NCBI GenBank assembly: GCA_030035585.1
Contig: CM057461.1
Coordinates: 167,411,624-167,475,623 of the forward strand
Direction of reading: 5' to 3'
DNA: 64,000 nucleotides
From: Dugong dugon
Lineage: Eukaryota > Chordata > Mammalia > Sirenia > Dugongidae
Shown: positions 1-11,295 of the stretch, piece by piece
Numbering within the stretch: position 1 is the stretch's first letter
Layout of the letters: the number at the start of each line of letters is the position of its first letter
The notes under the pieces: generated by a model
Database searches by the model: none
The model's input: the letters and a program-made list of their open reading frames with translations, nothing else
What the model was told of the DNA's origin: nothing
Program-made: the position numbers and the translations under genes

Positions 1-818
1 ACTATCCTTACTCAACCTTAGGTTCCCTATCACCAGCTTTCCTGTCCCCTTCTATATTCTAGCCTTTGTCCCTGGACTGCTGTGCCTCATTCGTCCCATT
101 TGGTTATATGGGGCTGTCCACTCCCCGGCTGAACGGTGAACCTCGGAAATGACTTCACCACTGAGCTAAAAGGGTGTCTGGGGGCCATACTCTCGGGGTT
201 TCTCCAGTCTCATTTAGGCCAGTAAATCTGGTCTTTTTTTGTGAGTTAGAATTTCGTTCTACATCCTTCTCCAGCTCTGTCCAGGACCCTCTGTTGTGAT
301 TGCGGTCAGAGCAGTCAGTGGTTGGTAGCCGGGCACCATCTAGCTGTACTGGACTCAGTCTGGTGGAGGCCTTGGTAGCTGTGGTCCATTAGTCCTTCTG
401 ACTAATCTTTTCCTTGTATCCTGTTCTCTTCATTCTCCCTTGCTCCCAGAGGGATGAGACCAGTGGAGTATCCTAGATGGCTGCTTATAGGCTTTTAAGA
501 CCCCAGACACTACTCACCCAGGTAGAATGTAGAACATTGTCTTTATAAACTGTGTTATGCCATTTGAGCTAGATGTTCCCCGAGACCATGGTCCCCACAG
601 CCCTCCGCCCAGCAATTCAGTCCCTCAGGGAGTTTGGATGTGTCTATGGAGCTTCCATGACCTTTCCTAGTACAAGTTGTGCTGGTTTCCCCTGTATTGT
701 GTACTGTACCCAAGATACCACCTACCTATTGCCTATTTAGTATTTCCCCCGCACCCATCCCATCCCTGGTAACCAACAAGGATTGTTACATTTTGTGTGT
801 GAACTTTTTCATGGGTTT

Positions 819-1680
819 TTACAATAGAGGTCTCATACAATATTTGTCCTTTAGTGATTGACTTATTTCACTCAGCATAATGTCCTCCAGTTTCACCCAT
901 GTTATGAGATGGTTCACATGTTCATTGTTGTTCTTTTTCATTGCACAGGACTCCATTGGGTGTATGTACCATAGTTTGTTTATCCATTCATCTGTTGATG
1001 GGCATCTAGATTGTTTCCATCGTTTGCTATGGTGAACAATGCTGCCATGAACATAGGTGTGCATGTCTATTCGAGTGACGACTCTTATTTCTCTAGGATA
1101 TATTCCTAGAAGTGGGATTGCTGGATCGTATGGTATGTCTATTTCTAGTTTTCTGAGGAAGCGCCGTATCATTTTCCAAAATGGTTGTATCATTTTGCAT
1201 TCCCACCAGCAGTGCATAAGTGTTCCGATCTCCCCGCAGTCCCTCCAACATTTGTTATTTCCAGTGTTTTTGATTCCTTCCAGTAATGCCGGGGTGAGAT
1301 GGTATCTCATTGTGGTTTTAATTTGCATTTCTCTAATGGCTAGTGATCGCGAGCATTTCCTCATGTTTCTGTTGGCTGCTTGAATGTCTTCTTTGGTGAA
1401 GTGTCTGTTCATTTCCTTTGCCCATTTTTTCATAGGATTATTTGTCTTTTTGTTGTAGAGGTGTTGGATTTTCTCGTAGATTATGGAGATTAGACCTTTG
1501 TCTGACTTGTATTGTCCAAAAATTTTTTCCCAGGCTGTAGGTTCTCTTTTGACTCTTTTGGTGAAGTCTTTTGAAGAGCATAGGTGTTTGATTTTTAGAA
1601 GATCCCAGTTATTTAGCTTATCTTTTGGGGTTTGTGTGTTGATGGTTATGGTTTGTATCCTGTTAATGCTGTGTATTAAG
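819..1680 (-). pseudogene. L1 ORF2 C-terminal fragment (incl. Cys/His knuckle)
   Basis: The C-terminal part of L1 ORF2p is open over about 200 residues (1433-819). It contains [16 protein letters not shown]-like text, RYHLTPAL, and the zinc-knuckle-like segment CWRDCGEIGTLMHCWWEC, which keeps the C-x3-C-x7-H-x4-C spacing. It ends in MRPLL and a stop, the same C-terminus as the L1 at 43.9 kb. In L1 this region helps ORF2p bind RNA. It is separated from the N-terminal endonuclease fragment only by the deletion junction near 1680. Confidence 0.9.
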
Positions 1681-2016
1681 GATTATGGTTATGTCTTCAT
1701 GATGGATCGTCCCCTTAATCATTATATGGTGTCCTTCTTTGTCCTTTATGGTCGACTTTGTTTTAAAGTCTATTTTATCTGAGATTAGAATTGCCACTCC
1801 TGCTCTTTTTTGGTAGTTGTTAGCTTGGTGTATTTTTTCCCAACCTTTGACTTTTAATAAATTCACATCTTTCTTTCTAAGGTGTGCCTCTTGTAGAGAG
1901 CATATTGATGGATCCTGTTTTCTTATGCATTCCATCACTCTCCGTCTCTTTATGGGTGCATTGAGTCCATTTACATTCAGTGTAATTATTGATAGATGTG
2001 AGATTGTTGCTGTCAT
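1681..2016 (-). pseudogene. L1 ORF2 N-terminal endonuclease fragment
   Basis: The start of ORF2p reads MTATISHLSIITLNVNGLNA, the hallmark opening of the APE-type endonuclease of L1, with the LNVNGLNAPIKRRR motif. It runs only about 112 codons to TIHHEDITIIL, just short of where the other copies continue with NIYAPN, and then stops at the deletion junction. The Met of MTAT is chosen because the other two L1 copies begin ORF2 there. The endonuclease active-site set is therefore incomplete. Confidence 0.9.
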
Positions 2017-2461
2017 TTTGTAGTGCTTTTTTTTTTGTGGTGCTGACATTTTCTTTGTTCTTCTTACTCTCCTGTGCTGAGTTACTTTTGTTTGTGGATT
2101 TTTTTTTTTTTTTCATTTCTTTTCTTTTTTTTTTTTTTTTTTGCAGGTTTTCTTTTTGTTGAGACATTAATGTTTTCCTCTTTATTTTTATGAGTATGTT
2201 TGTTAACTTTCTATGTGGTTACCATGAAATTTACCCTTATCTTTCTAAGTTTGAAGCAGTCTATTATTACTTGGTATCGCCTTGCCTTCCTCTCCATTAG
2301 AAGGTTCTATACTTGCGCTGTTTATTCCCTCTTTTATTGTTCTGATGTTGTTTTCATTTACTGATTAATTGCTCTGATTCCCTGCTGTATTTCTTTTGGT
2401 TTTGGATAGTCCTTGAGAGTTCATTTCCTAGTTTGGTATCTGGCTGGTACGATCCTGCATC

Positions 2462-3513
2462 CTAGATTCTGCCTGTGAGCTGAAGTTGTTTGTTCTCAGA
2501 CTGAAGAACTCCCTTTAATAATTCTTGTAAGTTTGGTTTGGTTTTTACGTATTCCCTTAATGTCTGTTTATCTGGAAACATCCTAATTTCACCATCATAT
2601 TTGAATGAGAGTTCTGCAGGATATGTTATTCTTGGCTGTTTTTTTTTTTCCTTCAAGGTTTTATATATGTCATCCGATTGCCTTCTTGCCTGCATAATTT
2701 CTGCCAAATAATCTGAGCTTAATCTTATTGTTTCTCCTCTGTATGTAACTTCTTGTTTTTCATGAGCTGCTCTCAGGATTCTTTGTTTGTCTTTGGTTTT
2801 GGCTAGTGTGAATATGATATGCCTCGGTGATTTTCTTTTGGGGTCTATCCTATATGGGGTTTGTTGAGCTTCTTGGATGCCCAGCTTTTCATCTTTCATG
2901 ATATTTGGGAAGTTTTCTGTCAGCAGTTCTTCAATGATCCTCTCTGTGTTTCCTGTTTTCTCCCCTGTTCTGGAACTCTAATCACTCGGAAATTTTTGCT
3001 TTTGATTGTATCCCACATAACTCTCAGAGTTTCTTCAGTTTTCTTTGTTCTTTTTTCTGAGTTTTCCCTCAAACAGAGTTGTATTCAAGTGTTTGTCTTC
3101 AATTCCACTGATTCTGTCTTCCACCATTTCAAATCTGCTCCTCAGCCCTTCTGTGACACCATCCATTTCTGAAATCTTGTTGTTTATCTTTTGGATTTCT
3201 AATTGTTGTTTTTGTATAATTTCTAGCTGTGAATTGATTTTGGAATTTTGTTCCTACATTATTTTCCTGAATTCTTCCAATTTTTTGTCTGTATTTTCCA
3301 TGCATTTGTCTATTTTTTTTTCACATTTTTGTCTGCTTTTTGCTTCAAGTCTTGGAGAATTCTGAATATTAGAGATTTGAATTCCCTATCAGGTAGTTCT
3401 AGTGCCTTTTCTTCCACTGGAAAGTCATCTTGTGTTTTATTTTGGATGCCTACTGGAGCCATCCTGTCCTGTTTTTGTAAATGTTTTGATATTGTCTGCT
3501 GTCTTCGGGGCAT
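2462..3513 (-). pseudogene. L1 ORF1 (RNA-binding chaperone), broken
   Basis: The N-terminus MPRRQQTISKHLQKQDRMAP (3513) and the C-terminal domain (2899-2462, MKDEKLGIQEAQQTPYRIDP ... LREYVKTKPNLQELLKG) flank a middle that is open only in pieces. L1 ORF1p is a trimeric coiled-coil protein with an RRM and a C-terminal domain that binds L1 RNA. Here the 145-residue RRM/CTD piece is in one frame and the 67-residue N-terminus in another, so a functional trimer is not expected. The ORF1 of the L1 at 43.9 kb has the same ends. Confidence 0.85.
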
Positions 3514-5110
3514 TCAGTAGTTATTTTTCTCATTTATTGATTGTAGATTTGTTTGTTTTGTCCTTTTTTTTTATTTGGCTATGTCTGAGCAGACAGGATG
3601 TGTGTGCTTTGTTGTTTGCTTTTCTGTGGGCACGATACTTTTCGCCTCCTTCTCCAATTGGCAGAGTCAGTTGCTCAGATATGGTACAGCAGGACAGGTC
3701 TAGCTGAAGAGGAGTTACTGGGACGGGTTGTTTGTGGCACTTACTAAAGCCACCCGGGTGGGTCAGTAATCAGTGCAGGGCAGGTTCCAGTAGGCCGTGC
3801 CTGTGCTGCTTGGTGGTGTAATGTTAAGCGCATGGTGCAGGTAGGCAGGATGTAGGGGGGAGATTGTTAATTGTGGAGTTAGCATGGATGTGGGAGAGAG
3901 GAGAGAGGAACAGGAGCCAAAAACATACAAATAAATGAACAAGAATGCTAGGGGAGCTTGCCGTTGGAGTGGAAAGATGAAATACTATGAAATGTAGAAA
4001 AACAAAAAGAGGAAGAAGAAGAAAAAAGAAAAGAAAAGAAAAATAAAAATCAGAAAGAGTAAACAACAGCAGATTTCCCAGGGATCCCACTGGTGCAGGT
4101 ATGATGTCTGGGGAAGTTGTTCTTTGGTGTTGCAGTACAGCCTGGCTGGAAGGCATAGAGGTATTCAGCACCAGGTTTTCAGGGAACAGAAAGAGAAGGA
4201 AGGTATATAGAGATGAGAAACTGAGTAATGAAGAAAGACAAAATGGGAAAAAGAGGGAAAAGAAAACAAAACAAATTTAAAAAAAAAAAAGAACAAGAAA
4301 AGTCCCCCCAAAAAACAGGAAGAAAAAAAAAAACCTGCAAAAAAAGAAATGCTCTCAGGGATCCCTTTGCGTGTCTGCACAAGCCAAGGGGGTAGATTCC
4401 AAGCCATGCAGCACCGCCTGGCCAGAACGGGCTCACAACTCAAGAAAAGGAAAAGAAAACAAACAAACAATTCAAAACAAACAAACAAAAGCCCCGGGAT
4501 CCCAGCAGCGTGGCAGCCCAGACTGGGAAGCAGCTCCACGCTTGAATGGAGCTCCGTAGCCCCTCAGGAAGAAGCAAATATAGTGCATGGAGCCAGGTAT
4601 TGGAGCAAAAGGAGAGGGAGGTGGTGAGAGGTAAGGAAGAAATCAAAAGAAGCGGAAAAAAGCAACAGCAGCAGCCAACAAATGGCACTCAGAGAGCCAG
4701 CTGGTGCGGGTGGGTGGAATCCAAGCAGCTGGTGCTTCCTGGACAAGAGACTGTGGCCGCGGGAAGTAGAGGAGGCCAAGTGGGGGTGAAGAAGGGTGGG
4801 GGGTGGGAAAGTATATATCACAAATTACTGGGTGTTTTGTCTCCCACTGGAAGCTCCGTTAAGCTGCTTTCTCGTACCCCCTGTTTGCTGGTCTCTGATA
4901 GGAGTCCAAGATGGCGGTTCCACGCTGCATTAGCTGATAGACCTCTTCATGAATCTCTCCTTGCTCTCCGTTCTCTGTCAGTTTTCTCACTCCGTTTGGT
5001 GCTTGGCTGAGTTCGTTATCTCTTCATTTGATGTTTTAGGGTTTCAGGATTATTGTTTTCTCTGTTCAGCATAGTGCTTCTGCCTAGAATGCCATTTTGC
5101 CAGAAGTCCC
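3514..5110 (-). promoter_or_regulatory. L1 5'UTR (internal promoter region), single-unit form
   Basis: About 1.6 kb between the ORF1 start and the 5' end of the element. It is rich in A/G runs on the + strand (for example 4000-4060 and 4250-4330). It aligns to 43861-45726 of the other full-length L1, but carries only one copy of the segment that is tandemly duplicated there (here roughly 4560-4840). L1 5'UTRs hold an internal RNA polymerase II promoter; activity of this copy is not inferable. Confidence 0.75.
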
Positions 5111-5114
5111 CTAG

Positions 5115-6385
5115 GAAGTAAAGTTTTGCTGAAGGTAATTAAAAAACGGTTGCAGCAGTGTATCTACAGGGAATGGCCAGAAATTCAAGCTGAATTCAGA
5201 AGAAGACTTGAAATGAGGAATATCATTGCTGATGTCAGATGGATCTTGGCTGAATGCAGAGACTATCAGAAAGATGTTTAACTGTGTTTTATTGACTGTG
5301 CAAAGGCATTTGACTGTGTGGATCATAACAAATTATGGGTAACAATGAAAAGAAAGAGAATTCCAGAAAACTTAGTTGTGTTCATGTGGAACCTGATCAA
5401 CCTGTATGTAGACCAAGAGGCAGTCATTTGAACAAAACAAGGGGATATTGAATGGTTTAAAATAAGGAAAGATGTGTGTCAGGGTAATATCCTTTCACCA
5501 TACTTATTCAGTCTGTATGCTGAGCAAATAATCTGAGAAGCTAGACTATATGAAGAAGAACATAGCATCAGAATTGGAGGAAGACTAATGAACAACCTGC
5601 AATATGCAGATGATGCAAACTTGTTTGCTGAAAGCGAAGAGGGCATGAAGCACTTACTGATGAAGATCAAAGGCTGCAGCCTTCAGTATGGAATACAACT
5701 CAACGTAAAGAAAACAAAAATCCTCACAACTAGACCAATAGGCAACATCATTATAAATGGAATAAATATTGAATTTGTTAAATATTTCATTTTACTTGGG
5801 TTCACAATCAACGTCCCTGGAAGCAACAGTCAGGAAATGAAATGACATATTATATTGGGCAAAACTGCTGCAAAAGACCTTTTTAAAGTGTTTAAAACCA
5901 AAGATATCACTTTGAGGACTGTAGCGCACCTGATGCAAGCCAGGATATTTTCATTTGCCTCGTATGCATGCGCAAGCTGGGCAATGAATAATGAAGACTG
6001 AAGAAAAGTTGATGCCTTTGAATTATGGTGTTGGTGAAGAATTTTGGCCAGAAGAACGAACTGCCAGAAGAATGAACAAGTCTCTCTTGGAAAGAAGTAA
6101 AGCCAGAATGCTCCTTAGAAGCAAGGATGGCAAGACTTTGTGTCATATACTTTGGACGTGTTATCAGGAGGGACCATTCTCTGGAGAAGGATATCATGCT
6201 AGGGAAAGTAGACGGTCATTGAAAAAGAGGAAGACCCTCAATGAGATAAATTGACATAGTGGCTGCAACAATGGGCTCAAACATAGAAGCGATTGTAAGA
6301 ATGGTGTAGGACCTGGTAGTGTTTTGTTCCATTGTACATTGGGTCACTATGAGTTGGAACTGACTTGACTGTACCTAACAACAAC
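5115..6385 (+). mobile_element. RTE (BovB-clade) LINE, 3' part incl. reverse transcriptase
   Basis: Begins inside the reverse transcriptase domain (aagtaaagttttgctgaagg) directly at the 5' edge of the L1, and ends in the RTE tail ctatgagttgg...acctaacaacaac at 6385. Recognisable motifs include DCAKAFDCVDH near 5298-5330 and the catalytic LQYADDANLFAES at about 5597-5635, so YADD is retained. Several stops and frame changes break the frame. The missing 5' half should lie upstream of base 1 if the L1 split one copy. Confidence 0.9.
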
Positions 6386-6394
6386 ATCCCATTG

Positions 6395-6760
6395 TTAACA
6401 GTTCATTATATTTCCTTCCAGATTTAATATAACCATCAGTTTAAAGAATGCATAGTGTTTGAGATAGATGCATACTCTGTTTAACTGTTCACTCATTATT
6501 ACATAGACATTTAGTAATTTCTAATATTTTTTACCATTGTAAACACTATTGAGAACATTTTTCCACCCATAAGGTTTTTTGTATTTTGGATTATTTCTTT
6601 AGAATCCCAGAAGTAAAATGACTATGTTAAAATAATGTATATATATTTGTTATTCTTGATTTACATTCGTGGATAGCTCTCTGTGAGAGCTGTAACAGTT
6701 TATGATACCTTTAGCAAATTGGTTTCATTTTTCTCTTTCGTATGGTTTTGATTTTCCTCC
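6395..6760 (-). mobile_element. Old L1 (L1M-type) 3' fragment
   Basis: The text resembles old mammalian L1 3' regions read in antisense: tcactcattattacatag, gtaaacactattgagaac, then ttttggattatttctttaga and cccagaagtaaaatgac. It is strongly diverged and 5'-truncated. Identified from remembered consensus wording, not alignment. Confidence 0.6.
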
Positions 6761-7608
6761 ATGCACATTGCTCATTTATTTGTTGGGAGTTTAGTATTTC
6801 CTTTAAACTTCAAAATGGTTAAAGTCTCTGACTTGCATGGCCCATTGGACTTTGGAAAGGGGAATTATATTTTACTGCAGTGTGACACCAGAGATGCAGA
6901 AGAGATGTGTGTAATGGAAGACCTTGACAGGAGGTGGGGTAGATGCAAAGGAGGCACAGTAAAAATCAAGTTGATTTTCCATTTTTTTCTAGCATTATCT
7001 CTAATAAAAATCTGTCTCTAGGTATAAAAGTACAATGACATATGTTAAGGAATAAACCTGTGGCTAGAATTTACAAATGATAGTTAGATCCTAGCAATCA
7101 AATGGTACGTTTTCTTATAGAAACTTTAAAAACCTACAGGAATTGGTCTCTGTGTTTATAAAGAATGGGTTGTGAATTGCATACTTTTTTTTATGATGTT
7201 GTAACCAGAATTCATAGTTAGGAACCTACTGTATTTCAGGCACTTACAAAAGTAGAAGTTTAACATTCCTAGCACATCATTAAAGAACCTGCATTGCCTA
7301 GCAACTCTGCAAGTTTATTAAAATGATTTCATAGATTTCATCTACCACTTTATATAATAGTCATTAGAAACTCTGGTGTTTGAATGAATGCGGTCATGTG
7401 CAGATGAAGAACCTGGGAGTTGTAATCCACTGTAATGTGGTGAATTGATTTTCACATGTTGAGTATTACTGCTCACTATAGCATATTTAAACTGGCTTTA
7501 ACTAAGGGTAATTTTGTTATCTAGAGTAAACTGGACTTTGGAAGTGATGCTACTTTCAGCCCTTCAAGACTATAGTAAGGACATTTTACAGAGTACTAAT
7601 GAAAATAG
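6761..7608. other. Unassigned intronic sequence
   Basis: AT-rich unique-looking DNA. I see no supported exon, RNA gene or repeat. Short open frames (for example 86 codons from 6761) have no recognisable motif and are taken as chance. Confidence 0.6.
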
Positions 7609-7762
7609 AGGAACACTGGTGGTGCAGTGCTTAAGCACTCGACTGCTAACCAAAAGGTCGGCAATTCAAACCCACCAGCCGCTCGGTGGGAGAAGAGAGC
7701 TGACAGTCTGCTCCCATAAAGATTACAGCCCAGAAAACCGTTTGGGCCCAGATATTGGGAAA
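7609..7762 (+). mobile_element. AfroSINE, long type, 3'-truncated
   Basis: Starts gaggaacactggtggtgcag with the tRNA-like box A region (cttaagcactcgactgctaa) and box B-like ggcaattcaaaccc. It includes the internal segment ending aaagattacagcc, and stops before the RTE-like tail. Confidence 0.88.
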
Positions 7763-7954
7763 CCTGAACAGCAAAAGTCTCGACTATTTGAGTGAAGATT
7801 ATAGTCTTAGAATACAAGCCTGATTCAGGTAAGCATTTATGGTGGAGGGCAGGGAAGAACATAAAAATCAGATGTTCTAACTATTCTGGTCAGTTGAAGA
7901 CCAGGTTTTCCAGAACAGAATTTCTAGGAAAGAATGATTTTAATAATGATGAAA

Positions 7955-8695
7955 GTAACAATTGTTACTATTGTTATTAATAACTTTTATTCTATATTTA
8001 ATCTGTACCAGGCACTGTGGTACATATTTTAATATTTATAATAAAATTTAATTCAGCAATGTTTTTTAAGTGTCTTAGGCTGGGTTCTCTAGAGAAGCAA
8101 AACCAATAAAGCATATAAATATATATGTATAAAGAGATTTATATCAAGGAAACAGCTCACATGATTGTAGAGGCTGGAATGTCCCAAGTCCGTGGATCAG
8201 GATAGAGGCTTCTCTCGATCCATGTAGATGCAGGGGCTGGCGAATGCAAGATTGCCAAGTCAGAGAGCAGGGCTGCCAGTCACAGGCTGTGAAGGTCGAT
8301 GAATCCCAAGATTGGCAGATAAACTGGTAGCTTAAGTCCCAAGAACCAGAGGTCAGATGAACAGGAGGCAGCCGCAGGATCCAGAGTGAGCAAAAAGCCA
8401 GAACATCTGCTTATATTCGGATACAGGCCACACCCCCAAGGAAACTCCCTTTCAACTGATTGGCTACTCACAGCAGAGTCCATCATGGGAGTGATCACAT
8501 ATAAACACTGAGAATCACAGCCCAGCCAAGTTAACACACAATCTTAGCCATCACATTAAGGTAGGTACTATTATTTTCACTTATCAGATGAGGAAACCAG
8601 TACATGAAGGGTTAAGTGAAGTATTGCCCAAGTAGTAGTTAAGAGATGGGAAAGCAGGCTGCCTGAATCCAGGGCCTGAAATGTAACTGCTGTTC
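7955..8695 (-). mobile_element. MIR SINE, split by the LTR at 8071-8555
   Basis: The left part (7955-8065) has taataacttttattctat...accaggcactgtgg, and the right part (8556-8695) has ggtaggtactattatttt...cagatgaggaaacc...ttaagtgaagtattgccc. Together they read as one antisense MIR. The LTR and its 5-base duplication ttaag interrupt it, so the MIR is the older element. Confidence 0.8.
8071..8555 (-). mobile_element. Solo LTR, ERVL type (MLT2-like)
   Basis: A 485-base unit bounded by TG...CA and flanked by identical ttaag (8066-8070 and 8556-8560), the 5-base duplication usual for ERVL. In sense (minus) orientation it starts tgtgatggctaagattgtgt and ends with an ataaatctct-type polyadenylation region and ...cccagcctaagaca, the MLT2 layout. 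No internal region is present, so it is a solo LTR. It is an old insertion, younger than the MIR that it splits. Confidence 0.85.
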
Positions 8696-8699
8696 TCAC

Positions 8700-9237
8700 A
8701 CTGTTTGAGTTGTGTATCTTATGTTTGTCCTTCAAAGTCCACCCTATACCATCCATGCCTAGGAAGTGTGGTGACCCGGCTGTACTGAATCAACAGTTTC
8801 TACTGTTCTTTGGCTTCTGTGTTCATCCAGTGGGAAAGGTGGGGGGCATTCTGACTGGAGAACCTAGGACAGGGAGGGAGTGGTCAGAGTAATTGTTTTC
8901 CTGGTTTCTTTCCTGCCATGTTGTCCTGGATTGGCTGCATATCTCTCTGTCCAGGGCCACATCTTCTGTCAGGAAGCCCTCTCCAGGCTTCTGGTAATGC
9001 TCTCTTTCCTTGTGCATTCAAGCCTGGGGGATGGTTATTTCTGGTTGTTACTAGGCCTGGCATACTGCACTGTCCCCTTTTAGTTTCCATAAATAGGCCC
9101 TGTATTAAATTCTCTTCAATTTCCCAGTTGGAGTGGGCCATCTTGTCTTGCCAGTACCCTGACTCATACACTAGCTCTCCCATTTTGAGAAAATAAACTA
9201 CACTAAGATGAATGTTTGAATTTCAGGGCAAATCCAC
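8700..9237. other. Unassigned intronic sequence
   Basis: Relatively GC-balanced sequence with overlapping short open frames on both strands between 8820 and 9200, none with a recognisable domain. Nothing is supported as a gene. Confidence 0.5.
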
Positions 9238-9437
9238 TTGCTATAGAATTGATTCTAACTCATGATGACCCCATGCATGTCAGAGTAGAACTGTGTTCCA
9301 TAAGGTTTTCAATGGCTGATTTTTTGGAAGTAGATTGCCAGGCCTTTCTTCCAAGGTACCTCTGGGAGGACTCACACTACCAACCTTTCAGTTAGCAGCT
9401 GAGCGCTTTAGCTGTTTGCACCACCCAGGGACTTCTT
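9238..9437 (-). mobile_element. AfroSINE-related SINE, older class
   Basis: Antisense copy. The RTE-like tail is at the left (ttgattctaactcatgatga), followed by tttcaatggctgatttttt and ccaaggtacctctggg. The tRNA-like head is at the right (agttagcagctgagcgcttt). The middle differs from the long and short classes elsewhere in the window. Confidence 0.85.
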
Positions 9438-9670
9438 AAGGGCACTGTGCTAAGTGTAGTAGCATGGCTAAAGAAGCAGGGACCATGGACCCTGCCCTCA
9501 AATAACATGGTTACTTAGGAAGATGGTGCTTTTGAAATAACAATACAAGGCAACATTGGCTAAATGCCACATGGATTCTGAGACTAGAGAACTCTCTATG
9601 GTCTGAGGTAGAATGGATGAGCAAGCACTGGGGTGGAACTTTTAAGGGACAGATACAATTCTGCCAAAAA
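9438..9670 (+). repeat. Old mammal-wide interspersed repeat, family unnamed
   Basis: Wording such as gggcactgtgctaagtgtag, gaccctgccctcaaataaca and caatacaaggcaacattggc is typical of old repeats found near L2/MIR in mammals. I cannot name the family with certainty. Confidence 0.4.
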
Positions 9671-9795
9671 CTGAAAGAAAAAATTTTCAAAGTGTGTTGG
9701 GGACAGTGAGTTGACAAATCTAGGTTGGGTAAGGGCCTGTGGGGGGTAGGAGGTGAGAGACTTACATGTCGTGTTAATTAAAAAATAAATAAATA

Positions 9796-9956
9796 AACCA
9801 AGCCCCTTGCCATCAAGTCAATTCTGACTCATAGCGACCCTATAGGCCAGAGTAAGAATGGCCCCGTAGGGTTTCCAATGAGCAGCTGGTGGATTCGAAC
9901 TGCTGACGTTTTGGTTAGCAGCCATAGCTCTTAACCACAGCACCACCAGGGCTCCA
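9796..9956 (-). mobile_element. AfroSINE, short type
   Basis: Antisense copy from ccaagccccttgccatcaag to accaccagggctcc. The RTE-like tail (gactcatagcgaccctatag) and tRNA-like head are joined without the aaagattacagcc segment, giving about 160 bases. Confidence 0.92.
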
Positions 9957-10529
9957 TCATGTTGTTACGCTTTTTGAAAAACTATTTTTTACCCAGATTA
10001 GTGTTGTATTTGTAGTTGTTCGTGCTTATTGTGAAGAAAACTGGATTGAGGTAAGTAATAATGCTCATACTAGTCCTTTTTTGGAGAGAAAGCTGAGCTT
10101 CTTTGAGTATCTATTTACTCTGTATGTCAGGCCTGTGGTTGTGTTTGGACACACCATGGTGGTTTAACAACACTTTCATATATAATTATCATTACTTTGT
10201 AATTACAGCAATAAAAATCTATTCTTTGGAAACGATTCCAGTATTTAGAATACTGAAAATAAGTGTGCTCATACCACTTGTCACAATGATTTTTCCAAGG
10301 CTTGGATTTCTAAGAAATCAGCTTCTATTGTACTTCAAAACAAAACTGATGTCTAATAAAATTCTCCTTTTAGAGGTGGCAGCTCTTTGTAGAACCTGAA
10401 AAAGAAAATTTAAATCAAAAAGAATATTCACAAAAAGACATATGTTCTTCTATTTAGAAATATTGAGAGGGTAGAGGGAATCGTGAAACTATCTCAGAGA
10501 AAAATAGCCTGGAGGTTTAAGGATATAAA
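9957..10529. other. Unassigned intronic sequence
   Basis: AT-rich sequence with no recognisable repeat or exon; a 98-codon open frame at 10103-10399 has no conserved motif. Confidence 0.5.
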
Positions 10530-10734
10530 CCAAAACAAACATTACCATCAAGTTAATTCTGACTCATAGCAACCACATAGGACAGAGCAGAACTGCCTCA
10601 TAGGGTTTGCAAGGCTCTAATCTTTATGGGAACAGACTGGCACATCTTTCTCCCATGGACTGGCTGGTGGGTTTGAACTGCTTACCTTTGGGTTAGCAGC
10701 CGAGCACTTTAACCACTACACCAGTAGGGTTCCT
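10530..10734 (-). mobile_element. AfroSINE, long type
   Basis: Antisense copy: tail ccatcaagttaattctgact, then atagggtttgcaaggctcta and ctttatgggaacagactggc (the extra internal segment). The head ends gccgagcactttaaccacta and agggttcct. Confidence 0.92.
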
Positions 10735-11091
10735 ATTTAAGCTGGTCCAAACATAAACCTGAGGGTGAGGTGGGGCTTTAGGAGGGAAAGCTTTGTATGT
10801 GTGTGATTGAGTGAGCCCATTTAATCCTCTGATTCTTTCCTTTTTATAGTATTTCTTGGGAAGCTATAGGGAGTTCTACTTCAACTTGTTTCTACTTAAG
10901 TATCTTTTGAAGCTCTGGTCTCTGCTACAGAGTCCACTTGGGTCCTAGCACAAAGCCCCAGACTGAAGCAGTTGTATCAAACTTGGGAGGAGCAGTGGAA
11001 CTAGAATGTCAGCCACACAGGCAAACAGTGAATTTTGCCAAGGCATTACTTTAAATTGAAAAATGGTAATAGGGTTGTTTTTTCTTAGATA

Positions 11092-11279
11092 CACGTTGTT
11101 GATTCTGACTCATGGCGACCTAATGTTACGTAGTAGAACTGCCTCATAGGGTTTTCTTCATTGTGATCTTTACGGAAGCAGATCATCAGGTTTTTCTCCC
11201 ATGAAGCTGCTGGGTGGGTTTGAACTGCCAACCTTTTCATTAACAGCCAAGCGCTTAAACATGTGCCACCAGGGCTCCT
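11092..11279 (-). mobile_element. AfroSINE, long type, slightly truncated tail
   Basis: Antisense copy with tail cgttgttgattctgactcat, internal tgtgatctttacggaagcag, and head ccaagcgcttaaacatgtgc through ccaccagggctcct. Confidence 0.9.
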
Positions 11280-11295
11280 TTAGCTTTGCATAGAC

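Larger units (their letters stand above)
1..5110 (-). mobile_element. L1 LINE, near full length, 3' end off the window, large internal deletion
   Basis: Read on the minus strand, this is an L1 running 5'UTR (about 5110-3514), ORF1 (3513-2462), inter-ORF spacer, ORF2 and 3'UTR; the window starts inside the 3'UTR. Comparison with the plus-strand L1 at 43.9-52.2 kb shows the same order and about the same 5' start (rc of 'ccattttgccagaag'). About 2.6 kb of ORF2, from the end of the endonuclease through the reverse transcriptase, is missing at about 1680. The right boundary abuts the interior of an RTE LINE, so this L1 appears to have inserted into that RTE. ORF1 is also broken. The copy cannot move on its own. 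Assignment to L1 is firm; the subfamily name is not. Confidence 0.95.

Noticed and set aside
819-1433. A 204-codon open frame as a host gene
   Set aside because: It is the C-terminus of L1 ORF2p, identical in layout to that of the other two L1 copies.
3824-4171. A 115-codon Leu/Phe-rich frame as a membrane protein
   Set aside because: It comes from the purine/pyrimidine-biased L1 5'UTR, where low-complexity frames are expected.
4546-5010. A 154-codon open frame and its overlapping partners as host coding sequence
   Set aside because: It lies in the L1 5'UTR and is antisense to the element. The parallel region of the other L1 gives different frames.
8823-9196. Overlapping open frames on both strands as a gene
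   Set aside because: No domain, no splice-site support and no similarity that I recognise; the length is within chance.
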